From: Actinomycetes bacterium
GTDB lineage: Bacteria > Actinomycetota > Coriobacteriia > Coriobacteriales > Eggerthellaceae
NCBI GenBank assembly: GCA_023395755.1
Contig: JAEWYG010000218.1
Location: 1 to 9,078 of the forward strand
Reading direction: 5' to 3'
Length of the DNA stretch: 9,078 bases
The notes under the pieces were generated by a model that did no database searches, was not told the origin of the DNA, and saw only the letters and a program-made list of their open reading frames with translations. Below are positions 1 through 6,623 of this stretch, piece by piece; position 1 is the stretch's first letter; every line of letters begins with the position of its first letter. The translations under genes were made by a program, and so were the position numbers.

Positions 1-144
1 TGTTAGAAAAAGCACGATGAGGGTCTGTTTGGTTACGATGCTTGCAGCAAATTGGCAATTACTTGCCAGTCCTTGCACTTTTCTCTGTCAAATCAGCGAT
101 TACCATGCTCGGCAGCGCACTTCTGTAGGGCCTCGTAAGACAGG

Positions 145-183
145 AAAAGAGAATGCCGACGATCGTGGCGATCGTCGGCATTC
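145..183 (-). terminator. Intrinsic terminator closing the dpp operon
   Basis: A perfect 15-bp inverted repeat (151-165 with 169-183) has a 3-base loop at 166-168. Read on the minus strand, the stem is followed at once by a T-rich stretch (TCTTTT). It lies about 50 bases past the dppF stop codon, so it fits a rho-independent terminator for the peptide-transport operon. On the plus strand no T-run follows the stem, so it should work in one direction only. The inner part of each arm carries the self-complementary CGATCG. Confidence 0.88.
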
Positions 184-235
184 GATGAGTTGAACTCAGG
201 TGTTTTGCCGGGTATTTCCCCGACTTTTCTTGTAG

Positions 236-1282
236 TTAGACCACCGCGGTTCCGGGGCCGCCCTCGTCATAGCGATGGCAGGCGCACCAGTGGTTTGGCT
301 TTACCTCCACCAAGGGGGGCATGGTTTCGTCGCAGCCAGCAACTTTAGCAAAGCAGCGGCTGGCAAAGCGGCAGCCAGGAGGCGGGTCGATGGGTGAGGG
401 TACATCGCCCTCTAAGATGATGCGATCGCGCTTAGCGGCTGGGTCTACGGCTGGAATGGCTGAAAGCAAAGCCTGCGTGTAGGGGCACAGTGGATCGGCA
501 TACAGCGACTTCTTTGGTGCAATTTCCATAAGCTTGCCCAGATACATAACGCCCACTCGGTCGGACACGTGCTTTACCACGTTCAAACCATGAGCGATGA
601 ATAGGTAAGTAAGGCCAAACTGTTCCTTCAGCTCGTCCAGTAGGTTGAGCACTTGTGCTTGAATGGACACATCGAGCGCCGATACGGGTTCGTCGCATAC
701 GATAAGCTTGGGGTTCACGGCAAGTGCGCGGGCAATGCCGACGCGCTGACGCTGTCCACCCGAGAATTCGTGCGGATAACGGTTGCGCATGTAGTTTGCT
801 AGACCTACGCGTTCGAGCAGTTCATTTACGCGATCTTCTACCTGATCCTTAGGAAGGATATTGTTCGTAATAATAGGTTCGGCGATGATATCGCCAATGC
901 GCATGCGAGGATTCAGTGATGCGTAAGGATCCTGAAAGATCAGCTGGATGTCCTTGCAGTAAGTCTTGCGTTCTGCCTGCTTCATGGCAGTAAGGTCTTT
1001 GCCATCAAAGATAATCTTGCCCGATGTAGGACGCAGCAGATTCACTAGCATCTTGCCGACGGTTGTTTTGCCGCAGCCCGATTCACCCACGAGGCCAAAC
1101 GCTTCACCCTTGCGAATATGAAAGCTCACATCGTCGACAGCCTGTACATGAGAGGTGGCGTGTCCGAAGAAATTTGTCTCGGCGGCGAAGCGCTTTGTCA
1201 AGTGCTGTACATCAAGCAATATATCTTGCTCGGGCACAGAAGCGCTAGCGGTGTCCGTTGGGGCTTGAACATTGTCGCTCAT
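236..1282 (-). CDS. dppF: Peptide ABC transporter ATP-binding protein DppF
   Basis: This is the second cytoplasmic ATPase of the dipeptide/oligopeptide importer; it hydrolyses ATP together with DppD to drive uptake through DppB/DppC. The 348 residues show Walker A GESGCGKT (66-73), the Q-loop Gln117, signature FSGGQRQR (173-180), Walker B ending in DEP (Glu198 catalytic), D-loop SALD and H-loop His231. The C-terminal oligopeptide-transporter domain has the usual PPGCRFASRC element, with Cys304, 310, 317 and 335 in the spacing seen in [4Fe-4S]-binding relatives. The ATG at 1282 overlaps the dppD stop by 4 bases (ATGA), and GAGGAGG lies 7 bases upstream, so translation is probably coupled to dppD. 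The residue after the H-loop His is Gly (IAHG), where Asp is usual. Family assignment is firm; Dpp rather than Opp rests mainly on dppA. Confidence 0.93.
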   Translation of the reverse strand: MSDNVQAPTDTASASVPEQDILLDVQHLTKRFAAETNFFGHATSHVQAVDDVSFHIRKGEAFGLVGESGCGKTTVGKMLVNLLRPTSGKIIFDGKDLTAMKQAERKTYCKDIQLIFQDPYASLNPRMRIGDIIAEPIITNNILPKDQVEDRVNELLERVGLANYMRNRYPHEFSGGQRQRVGIARALAVNPKLIVCDEPVSALDVSIQAQVLNLLDELKEQFGLTYLFIAHGLNVVKHVSDRVGVMYLGKLMEIAPKKSLYADPLCPYTQALLSAIPAVDPAAKRDRIILEGDVPSPIDPPPGCRFASRCFAKVAGCDETMPPLVEVKPNHWCACHRYDEGGPGTAVV

Positions 1283-2397
1283 CGGTTCGCCTCCTCGATC
1301 TTATCAATCTCGGCTTCGCGGACGTTTTCGGCCGCGAGCAGGGCCTCGGAAGCATCTACGTCGAGCGAAGCTTCGGCATCGGCTCGCGCTTCGGCTTCTG
1401 CCTCTGCAATGGCATTGCCGCTAACAGCTTTGCCCTCTTCGTTCTCATACAGGAAGCAACGCACCTTATGATCGCCCACCTGAATCAGATCGGGCACTTT
1501 TGTGCGGCAGATGTCCATGCAAGAATCACAGCGGTCGGAGAAATGACAGCCTGGGGGCATCTCCAGCGGATTCGGCACGGCGCCTTTAATCATGTATAGT
1601 CGTTTGGAATCGTCGTCTTCCAGACGGGGGATAGACCTTAGAAGGCCGAGAGTATAGGGGTGCATGGGGTGGTCGAACAACGAGCGCACCTCCGCCTCTT
1701 CCACTACCTGGCCACAGTACATAACCACAACGCGGTCGGCTGTTTCGGATACCACGCCTAGATCATGCGTAATCAGCAGTACGGCCATGCCCGTTTCCTG
1801 ACGTAAGCGACGTAGGAGGTCGAGGATTTGGGCCTGAATAGTAACATCGAGAGCAGTGGTAGGCTCGTCGGCGATAAGTAGCTTAGGGTTGCACGCTAGC
1901 GCCATAGCAATCATAACGCGCTGACGCATGCCGCCCGACATCTGGTGTGGATAGTCGCGAACACGCTTCTCGGGACTAGGAATACCTACTTTACGCAGCA
2001 TGTCCACCGCGCGTTCCAAAGCATCTTTCTTGGAAATTTTCTCGTGTGTGCGAATGGCCTCAGTAATTTGTTTACCCACACGATACACCGGATTCAGTGA
2101 CGTCATAGGCTCCTGGAATATCATGGCCATGTCGTTGCCACGCAATGCTCGGTAGTCTTTTTCGGGTAGGGTTACTAGATCCTTACCCTCAAACATCATT
2201 TCACCGCCCGACACATGGCCAGGCTCTGCGAGAAGGCCCATAACGGAGAGGCTGGTCACCGATTTACCTGAACCCGATTCGCCTACGATGGCCAGAATCT
2301 CGCCCTCGTCCACCTCAAAGCTTACGTCCTCAACGGCATGGACAACGCCCTTTTTTACGGGGAAGTCTGTAGAGAGGTTTTTCACCGACAGTAACAT
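1279..2397 (-). CDS. dppD: Peptide ABC transporter ATP-binding protein DppD
   Basis: This is the first cytoplasmic ATPase of the peptide importer, the partner of DppF. The start is set at ATG 2397, giving 372 residues. It has the near-perfect Shine-Dalgarno AGAGGTGATC just upstream, and MLLSVKNLSTDF matches the usual N-terminus of the family. A longer reading from 2466 would add 23 residues that only translate the end of dppC in another frame. Visible motifs are Walker A GESGSGKS (39-46), Gln95, signature MSGGMRQR (153-160), Walker B LLIADEP (173-179), and ITHDL with His211. Cys284, 290, 297 and 314 form the C-x5-C-x6-C...C pattern known in this family to bind a [4Fe-4S] cluster. Residues from about 322 to the end form an unusual acidic Ala/Glu-rich tail of about 50 residues, absent from typical DppD. 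The start lies 4 bases after the dppC stop, and the stop overlaps dppF. Confidence 0.93.
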   Translation of the reverse strand: MLLSVKNLSTDFPVKKGVVHAVEDVSFEVDEGEILAIVGESGSGKSVTSLSVMGLLAEPGHVSGGEMMFEGKDLVTLPEKDYRALRGNDMAMIFQEPMTSLNPVYRVGKQITEAIRTHEKISKKDALERAVDMLRKVGIPSPEKRVRDYPHQMSGGMRQRVMIAMALACNPKLLIADEPTTALDVTIQAQILDLLRRLRQETGMAVLLITHDLGVVSETADRVVVMYCGQVVEEAEVRSLFDHPMHPYTLGLLRSIPRLEDDDSKRLYMIKGAVPNPLEMPPGCHFSDRCDSCMDICRTKVPDLIQVGDHKVRCFLYENEEGKAVSGNAIAEAEAEARADAEASLDVDASEALLAAENVREAEIDKIEEANR

Positions 2398-2401
2398 GGG
2401 A

Positions 2402-3340
2402 TCACCTCTTCCTTGCTTTGGGGTCGAGACCGTCGCGTACGCCGTCACCCAAAAGATTGAAGGCAAGCACGGTCAGCGTAATGGCGAGGCCGGGGAAAAT
2501 CATCAGCCAAGGCGCGCGGAATAGCTCGTTGCGACCGCGGCCCAACATGTCGCCCCATTCGGCAGCAGGCGGCTGCACACCGAGCCCGAGAAAGCCCAAT
2601 GCTGCGGCATCTAAGATGGCGGTGGAGATGCCCAGCGTTGCGCGCACGATGATGGATGGCAGGACGTTCGGTAACACGTGTCGGAAGATAATCTTGAAGT
2701 TCGAATCGCCCACCACACGTGCGGCGGCTACATAATCGTTCTCCTTGATGGCCAGGATTTCCGAGCGAACAATACGTGCGTACTCGGGAATAGCCACGAG
2801 GCCGATGGCCACGATAGCTTTCTCGATGCCAGGCCCAAGTGCCGCCATGATGGCAATAGCCAATAGAATGGAGGGAATAGCCAACATCATGTCCATGATG
2901 CGCATGATAATGGTGTCAAGCTTGCCACCCTTGTATCCTGCGATAGAGCCGAGGATAACGCCAGCAGAGAGTGAGATAGCAACGGCAAGTAATCCGACGG
3001 TTAGCGTGATTTGCGTACCCACGAGCACGCGACAAAAGATATCGCGTCCTTGGATGTCGGTGCCGAACCAGTGTTGCGCTGAGGGCCCCAGTAGCGACTC
3101 GCCGAGGTTCTGTGCATAAGGATCGTAAGGCAGAACGCTCGGAGCAACCTTGGTTACCACGGCGATAACAACCAGTACTAGAATGAAGATACCGCTAACA
3201 AGTGAAGCCTTATTTGACACAATGCCAGCGAATACGTCTTTCCAGATACTTTCGCGCTTTTCCTTGACTGGCTGTTGCGCCAGCGTGCCGCCCGTAACGG
3301 GCTGAGCGGTAAGTTGTTCATTTTCATTCATCGGTATCAC
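2402..3340 (-). CDS. dppC: Peptide ABC transporter permease DppC
   Basis: This is the second of the two membrane permeases that form the peptide channel (binding-protein-dependent transport inner membrane family). Residues 1-45 form a polar cytoplasmic N-terminus, and the first membrane span is about 46-66. The family elements LGPSAQHWFGTDIQGRD (84-100) and the EAA loop (about 200-228, with DYVAAARVVGDS and HVLPN) that docks on the ATPases are both present. Several further spans follow, and the C-terminus reads LGDGVRDGLDPKARKR, typical of DppC. The GTG start at 3340 overlaps the dppB stop by 4 bases. An ATG at 3331 (three codons in) is an equally good start: it has a GGGGTGAT Shine-Dalgarno that contains the dppB stop, the same layout as at dppD. 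Function is secure; the exact start is not. Confidence 0.92.
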   Translation of the reverse strand: MIPMNENEQLTAQPVTGGTLAQQPVKEKRESIWKDVFAGIVSNKASLVSGIFILVLVVIAVVTKVAPSVLPYDPYAQNLGESLLGPSAQHWFGTDIQGRDIFCRVLVGTQITLTVGLLAVAISLSAGVILGSIAGYKGGKLDTIIMRIMDMMLAIPSILLAIAIMAALGPGIEKAIVAIGLVAIPEYARIVRSEILAIKENDYVAAARVVGDSNFKIIFRHVLPNVLPSIIVRATLGISTAILDAAALGFLGLGVQPPAAEWGDMLGRGRNELFRAPWLMIFPGLAITLTVLAFNLLGDGVRDGLDPKARKR

Positions 3341-4356
3341 CCCTCTTCCTTAGCACCATACTTGATGCGTGGATCAAGGTAGGCGTACACGATGTCGACG
3401 ATAAGGTTCATAACGACAAAGATAACTGCCACTAAAAGAACGATGCCCTGCACGCAGGGGAAGTCGCTTTTTAGCACGCAGTCGACGGCAAACTTGCCGA
3501 TGCCCGGCCACGCGAACACCGTCTCAGTCAGAAGTGCGCCGCCTAAAAGGCTGCCGAACTGTAGGCCGATGACAGTAGATACCGGCAGCATGGCGTTGCG
3601 TAGCGCATGTTTAATGTTCACGGCGCCATTCTTTAACCCCTTCGCACGCGCCGTACGCACGTAATCCTCGCTGAGTGTTTCGAGCATACTGGAGCGTGTC
3701 ATGCGCGTAATAATGGCCATGGAGTAAAGCGATAGCGCCAGCGTGGGCAGTATGAGGTGAATGAGCACGTCTCCGAGTGCGGTCCAGTCTCCTCGGGCGA
3801 TGGTGTCGATGATGAAGAATCCGGTTCCTCCGTTTGGTTGGAGAAGAGGTGATACGCGGCCGCTTGAGGGTAGCCAATGCAAGATACCCGAGAATAGCAG
3901 AATCAACAAGATGCCCGACCAAAAGATAGGCATGGACACCCCTATTAAGGCGATGACCATACTTACATTGTCGGCGATTTTATTCTTCTTCACCGCCGCT
4001 AGCACGCCAAGCGACACGCCTACAAGCGTTGCCACGATGATGGCGCAGATAGCCAACTCAGCTGTTGCGGGGAATCGTGAAGCGATCTCAACAGTTACTG
4101 GTTGATGGGTGTAGTATGAGGTGCCAAGGTTGCCTTGCACCGCGCCTACGATGAAGTTGATGTACTGAAGCCAAATGGGATCGTTTAACCCGTTATCGGC
4201 GCGCCAAGCCGCCATCGCCTCGGTAGTTGCGTGCTCGCCCAGAACCACCGGAGCAGGGTCCGGGGCCAACACGCGGGTAATGAGGAAGATGATGACTGTC
4301 ACACCCAGCAAAACAGGAATCACCATAAGGATTCGTTTGAGGATGTATTTGAGCAC
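3337..4356 (-). CDS. dppB: Peptide ABC transporter permease DppB
   Basis: This is the first permease subunit of the dipeptide importer and pairs with DppC in the membrane. At 339 residues it is of usual family length. It starts with the characteristic MLKYILKRILMVIPVLLGVT, in which the first membrane span begins, followed by the extracytoplasmic stretch containing LNDPIWLQYINFI and GNLGTS. Five more spans lie at about 101-121, 133-157, 199-218, 257-277 and 303-327. The EAA loop at about 230-258 (DYVRTARAKGL ... HALRNAMLP) is the ATPase contact. The start is a GTG at 4356 with AAAGGAG 5 bases upstream. It is the first gene of the tightly coupled dppBCDF block and is separated from dppA by a terminator and a structured leader, so it is probably expressed at a lower level than dppA. 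Confidence 0.93.
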   Translation of the reverse strand: MLKYILKRILMVIPVLLGVTVIIFLITRVLAPDPAPVVLGEHATTEAMAAWRADNGLNDPIWLQYINFIVGAVQGNLGTSYYTHQPVTVEIASRFPATAELAICAIIVATLVGVSLGVLAAVKKNKIADNVSMVIALIGVSMPIFWSGILLILLFSGILHWLPSSGRVSPLLQPNGGTGFFIIDTIARGDWTALGDVLIHLILPTLALSLYSMAIITRMTRSSMLETLSEDYVRTARAKGLKNGAVNIKHALRNAMLPVSTVIGLQFGSLLGGALLTETVFAWPGIGKFAVDCVLKSDFPCVQGIVLLVAVIFVVMNLIVDIVYAYLDPRIKYGAKEEG

Positions 4357-4375
4357 AAAAGCTCCTTTCTTGCCA

Positions 4376-4422
4376 TCCTGTGCGAACAGGAACGAAGCCG
4401 GAGACCCGTGGTCCCCGGCTTC
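4376..4422 (-). promoter_or_regulatory. Two hairpins in the dppB leader
   Basis: Between the dppA terminator and the dppB start there are two further inverted repeats. The larger pairs 4394-4401 with 4415-4422 (8 bp), then after one mismatch 4403-4406 with 4410-4413 (4 bp), closing a 3-base loop. The smaller pairs 4376-4381 with 4386-4391 (6 bp, 4-base loop) and ends 7 bases before the dppB Shine-Dalgarno. Neither is followed by a T-run on the minus strand, so they look like mRNA structures rather than terminators. They could stabilise the dppBCDF message or hide or expose its ribosome site; which one is inference. Confidence 0.5.
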
Positions 4423-4462
4423 AAGTATGCTAATTCTTCATAACATACATATCATCAGATCA

Positions 4463-4490
4463 TTTATGACCGGCTGACAGTGTAGCGCAA
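4463..4490 (-). promoter_or_regulatory. Weak candidate promoter for dppBCDF
   Basis: On the minus strand, TTGCGC (4485-4490) and CATAAA (4463-4468) are 16 bases apart, downstream of the dppA terminator and upstream of dppB. The match to the sigma-70-type consensus is modest: 3 of 6 and 4 of 6. It could supply transcripts to dppB independent of dppA. Simple read-through of the terminator is an equally good explanation. Confidence 0.22.
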
Positions 4491-4535
4491 GTATGACCAC
4501 TCGACGACGAGAAAACGACGTAGGGGTCTCCTTGT

Positions 4536-4570
4536 AAAAAAGCCTGGCGCTCCGAAGGGAGGGCCAGGCT
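4536..4570 (-). terminator. Intrinsic terminator between dppA and dppB
   Basis: The stem pairs 4541-4548 with 4563-4570 (8 bp). After one G/G mismatch, 4550-4553 pairs with 4558-4561 (4 bp) around the loop GAAG. On the minus strand the stem runs directly into six T residues. It starts 7 bases after the dppA stop codon. This is a classical rho-independent terminator inside a transporter operon. In peptide-transport operons such an element usually allows partial read-through, so that the binding protein is made in excess over the membrane complex. Confidence 0.85.
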
Positions 4571-4576
4571 GGTTAC

Positions 4577-6208
4577 CTATGCTTGCTTCGAAACGCCCTT
4601 GAAGAAGGCAACACCCGTTGGATGATAGTAGAAATCCTTTACCTTCGGGTTGATACCCAGTAGGTTCTTGGAATGAGAGATTAACAGCCAGGGCTGCTTC
4701 TCAGCTACCATTTCCTCACACTTCTTGTAGATGGCATCACGCTCGGTGCCATCCGGGGTAGCCAATCCTTCGGCGATGAGCTTCTTGTACTCATCATCTT
4801 GGAAATGGGCTACATTCATGGACCAGTTGGTGTCAGCCAGTAGGTTCATGAAGTTATCCGGATCGCCATTGTCGCCCGTCCACCCATAGAAGCAGATGTC
4901 GTACGGATCGGTTTGCACCTTAGTCTTGTAGGTGGTCCAATCGTATTCGGTGATGCTTACGTCAACACCGACCTGCGCCAAGTAACCCTGAATAAGGTTG
5001 GCAAGCTGGCTGCCACCCTTTTGGTTATAGGGGCGAGCAGTGGTGTAAGTGATGCACTTGAGTGATGTAATGCCCTTGTCGGCCAGCGTTTTCTTGGCGG
5101 CATCGGGGTCGTAAGCCGTCTGTTTGATGTCCTTGTCGTAAGGTGCCATCCAAATAGGCATGACGGAGTTTGCCACGGTGGCGTACTCGCCGTAGACGGT
5201 CTTGACCAGTTCCTCGACGTTGATCGCCTGAGCGATAGCCTTGCGAACCTGCTGATCGGTGCAGGTGCCTACTTCGGTGTTGAACGCCATGTAGTTGATG
5301 GTCATACCATCTTCGGAGAACAGTTCGAAGCCGCCATCCGTAATTTGGGTGGCGGAAGAGGGGTCGACACTCGAGATGATGTCGCACTCGCCATTCATAA
5401 GCGATGTAATGCGCGTATTGCCTTCGGTGATAACCTTGAACACGAGGTTCTTGGTTTTGGGGGCTTCGCCCCAATAGTCCGGATTGGCTTCCAGGGTAAC
5501 GGAAGCAGCCTTCGTCCAGTTGACGAACTTGTAGGGACCCGTGCCGACCGGCGGATCGATGGGCTGGCCGGCCGGAGCTGCAGCAGCAGCCGTAGGCGAA
5601 ACGATGGGGGAGGCAAGTGCCATCGCCAAGTTTTTCACGAATGCGGCATTTGCAGCACGCATAGTAATCTGTACGGTGGTGGGGTCGATGGCCTTGATGC
5701 TCTCCACGCCGCTGCCAGCTTCCTTCTCGCCGAACACGAACGACGCGTAAGGCATGTCGGAGTTGCGGTTGGGCTCAAGCTGACGCTCAATGGAGGCTAC
5801 TACCGCGTCGGCGTTGAAGTCGGTGCCGTCGTGGAACTTGACACCCTTGTTCAGCTTGATAGTGTACACCAAGCCGTCGGCCGAGATCTCAGGGAGATCG
5901 ACAGCCAGGCTGGGAGCAACCTTCGCGTCTTTGGCGCCGTATTGGTACAGGCCTTCGTAGATGTTGCAGCATACCACCGCAGACTCGCCGTCGTCGAAGT
6001 ACGCTGGGTCAAGCGCGCGCGGATCGGCTGTTAGGCTGTACGTGATGGTGTCGGCCGCGCCGCCTGCAGCGGAGCTGCCGGACTTGGCTGGTTCGTTGGC
6101 GCTCTCGTTGTTGCCACAGCCCGCCAAGCTAACCAAGCCGAAACCTGCTGCCGACACACCGAGCAATTCAACGAACTTACGCCTGCTAAAGGTGAACTTC
6201 TCTTCCAT
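4577..6208 (-). CDS. dppA: Tat-exported lipoprotein, dipeptide-binding protein DppA
   Basis: This is the extracytoplasmic substrate-binding protein (SBP_bac_5 family, 543 residues) that captures peptides and delivers them to DppBC. The N-terminus has a twin-arginine motif SRRKF (8-12), a hydrophobic stretch (about 17-29) and a lipobox LAGC ending at Cys31, which would be lipidated. After a low-complexity Gly/Ser/Ala linker the mature domain follows. It contains DPAYFDDGESAVVCCNIYEGL, the family element GTGPYKFVNW (222-231), ARPYNQKGG (391-399) and YGWTGDNGDPDNF (441-453). The last is very close to the E. coli DppA segment that lines the dipeptide pocket, which favours a dipeptide substrate over longer peptides; short peptides or heme cannot be excluded. 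ATG 6208 has AAGGAGAT 7 bases upstream. The gene has its own terminator just past the stop. Confidence 0.93.
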   Translation of the reverse strand: MEEKFTFSRRKFVELLGVSAAGFGLVSLAGCGNNESANEPAKSGSSAAGGAADTITYSLTADPRALDPAYFDDGESAVVCCNIYEGLYQYGAKDAKVAPSLAVDLPEISADGLVYTIKLNKGVKFHDGTDFNADAVVASIERQLEPNRNSDMPYASFVFGEKEAGSGVESIKAIDPTTVQITMRAANAAFVKNLAMALASPIVSPTAAAAAPAGQPIDPPVGTGPYKFVNWTKAASVTLEANPDYWGEAPKTKNLVFKVITEGNTRITSLMNGECDIISSVDPSSATQITDGGFELFSEDGMTINYMAFNTEVGTCTDQQVRKAIAQAINVEELVKTVYGEYATVANSVMPIWMAPYDKDIKQTAYDPDAAKKTLADKGITSLKCITYTTARPYNQKGGSQLANLIQGYLAQVGVDVSITEYDWTTYKTKVQTDPYDICFYGWTGDNGDPDNFMNLLADTNWSMNVAHFQDDEYKKLIAEGLATPDGTERDAIYKKCEEMVAEKQPWLLISHSKNLLGINPKVKDFYYHPTGVAFFKGVSKQA

Positions 6209-6230
6209 AAACAGGATCTCCTTCCCTCAA

Positions 6231-6271
6231 CCCCGCGTCGGCGGGGCCCTCCTACGAGCTAAATGGCTCGT
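6231..6271 (-). promoter_or_regulatory. Two hairpins in the dppA 5' leader
   Basis: CCCCGC (6231-6236) pairs with GCGGGG (6241-6246) around a 4-base loop, only 7 bases upstream of the dppA Shine-Dalgarno. ACGAGC (6254-6259) pairs with GCTCGT (6266-6271) around a 6-base loop. Neither is followed by a T-run. A GC-rich stem so close to the ribosome site may protect the message 5' end or tune translation; this is inference. Confidence 0.4.
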
Positions 6272-6611
6272 GCGCGACCTATCCTGATGGACAGACTCAC
6301 GCATTTTGTATACTTTAGTGCAATAGAGCATCGTGATGCAGGAGAAAAGCGGACGAAACGTACTTTTAATCTGCCGAATGCACCAAATCGTCCCTCAAAG
6401 GCATCATATTCTCTTAATACCATAGCGTTACTTTGCTGTGGCTGCCCTGAGTTTAGCTTGCTGCGAGTGGTGTGTTTTTATCGGCGCGTCGGCGATTGCG
6501 CTCCATGAAGGGGTATCTGTAATGATGCGGGTAAAGCAGAATGAGTCTTTAATCTTAATGCGAAAACCCAGCCAAGAAGAAGCTACTTTCCCCGCGTGGG
6601 CATCAACATGC

Positions 6612-6617
6612 TACTAT
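6612..6617 (+). promoter_or_regulatory. Possible -10 element giving a leaderless fetA mRNA
   Basis: TACTAT matches the TATAAT consensus at 4 of 6 positions and ends 6 bases before the predicted fetA ATG at 6624. Transcription would therefore begin at or within a base of the start codon. No Shine-Dalgarno precedes this ATG, which agrees with a leaderless message. The -35 region is weak (TTTCCC or TTCCCC at 6587-6593), so this is a suggestion only. Confidence 0.3.
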
Positions 6618-6623
6618 GACACC

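Larger units (their letters stand above)
6209..6623. other. Divergent intergenic region between dppA and fetA
   Basis: No gene is supported in these 415 bases. The dppA side holds the Shine-Dalgarno (6216-6223) and two small hairpins. Further in is an imperfect palindrome GCATC-GT-GATGC (6328-6339) next to TATACA (minus strand, 6307-6312). That combination could be an operator beside a -10 element for dppA, but no convincing -35 is seen. The stretch 6438-6623 stays open in the fetA frame, but it uses codons unlike the gene and matches nothing expected of the family, so it is treated as non-coding. A probable -10 for fetA lies at its right end. Confidence 0.5.

Noticed and set aside
2..192. 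Open frame on the plus strand at the left edge
   Set aside because: It runs through the perfect terminator stem and gives a Cys- and Arg-rich peptide without recognisable features; it is treated as intergenic.
2398..2466. 23-residue N-terminal extension of DppD
   Set aside because: It overlaps the end of dppC in another frame, has no family similarity, and the ATG at 2397 has a near-perfect Shine-Dalgarno.
5345..6034. 229-codon open frame on the plus strand opposite dppA
   Set aside because: It is antisense to a gene with full family motifs, has no ribosome site, and its composition mirrors the dppA codons.
6328..6339. Imperfect palindrome GCATC-GT-GATGC as a regulator site
   Set aside because: Arms of five bases with no matching regulator in the window and no firm promoter beside it; too weak to call.
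6438..6623. Upstream extension of the fetA frame
   Set aside because: The family core begins just after ATG 6624; the extension uses codons unlike the gene and resembles no known FetA N-terminus. An ATG at 6522 with AAGGGG remains a minor alternative.
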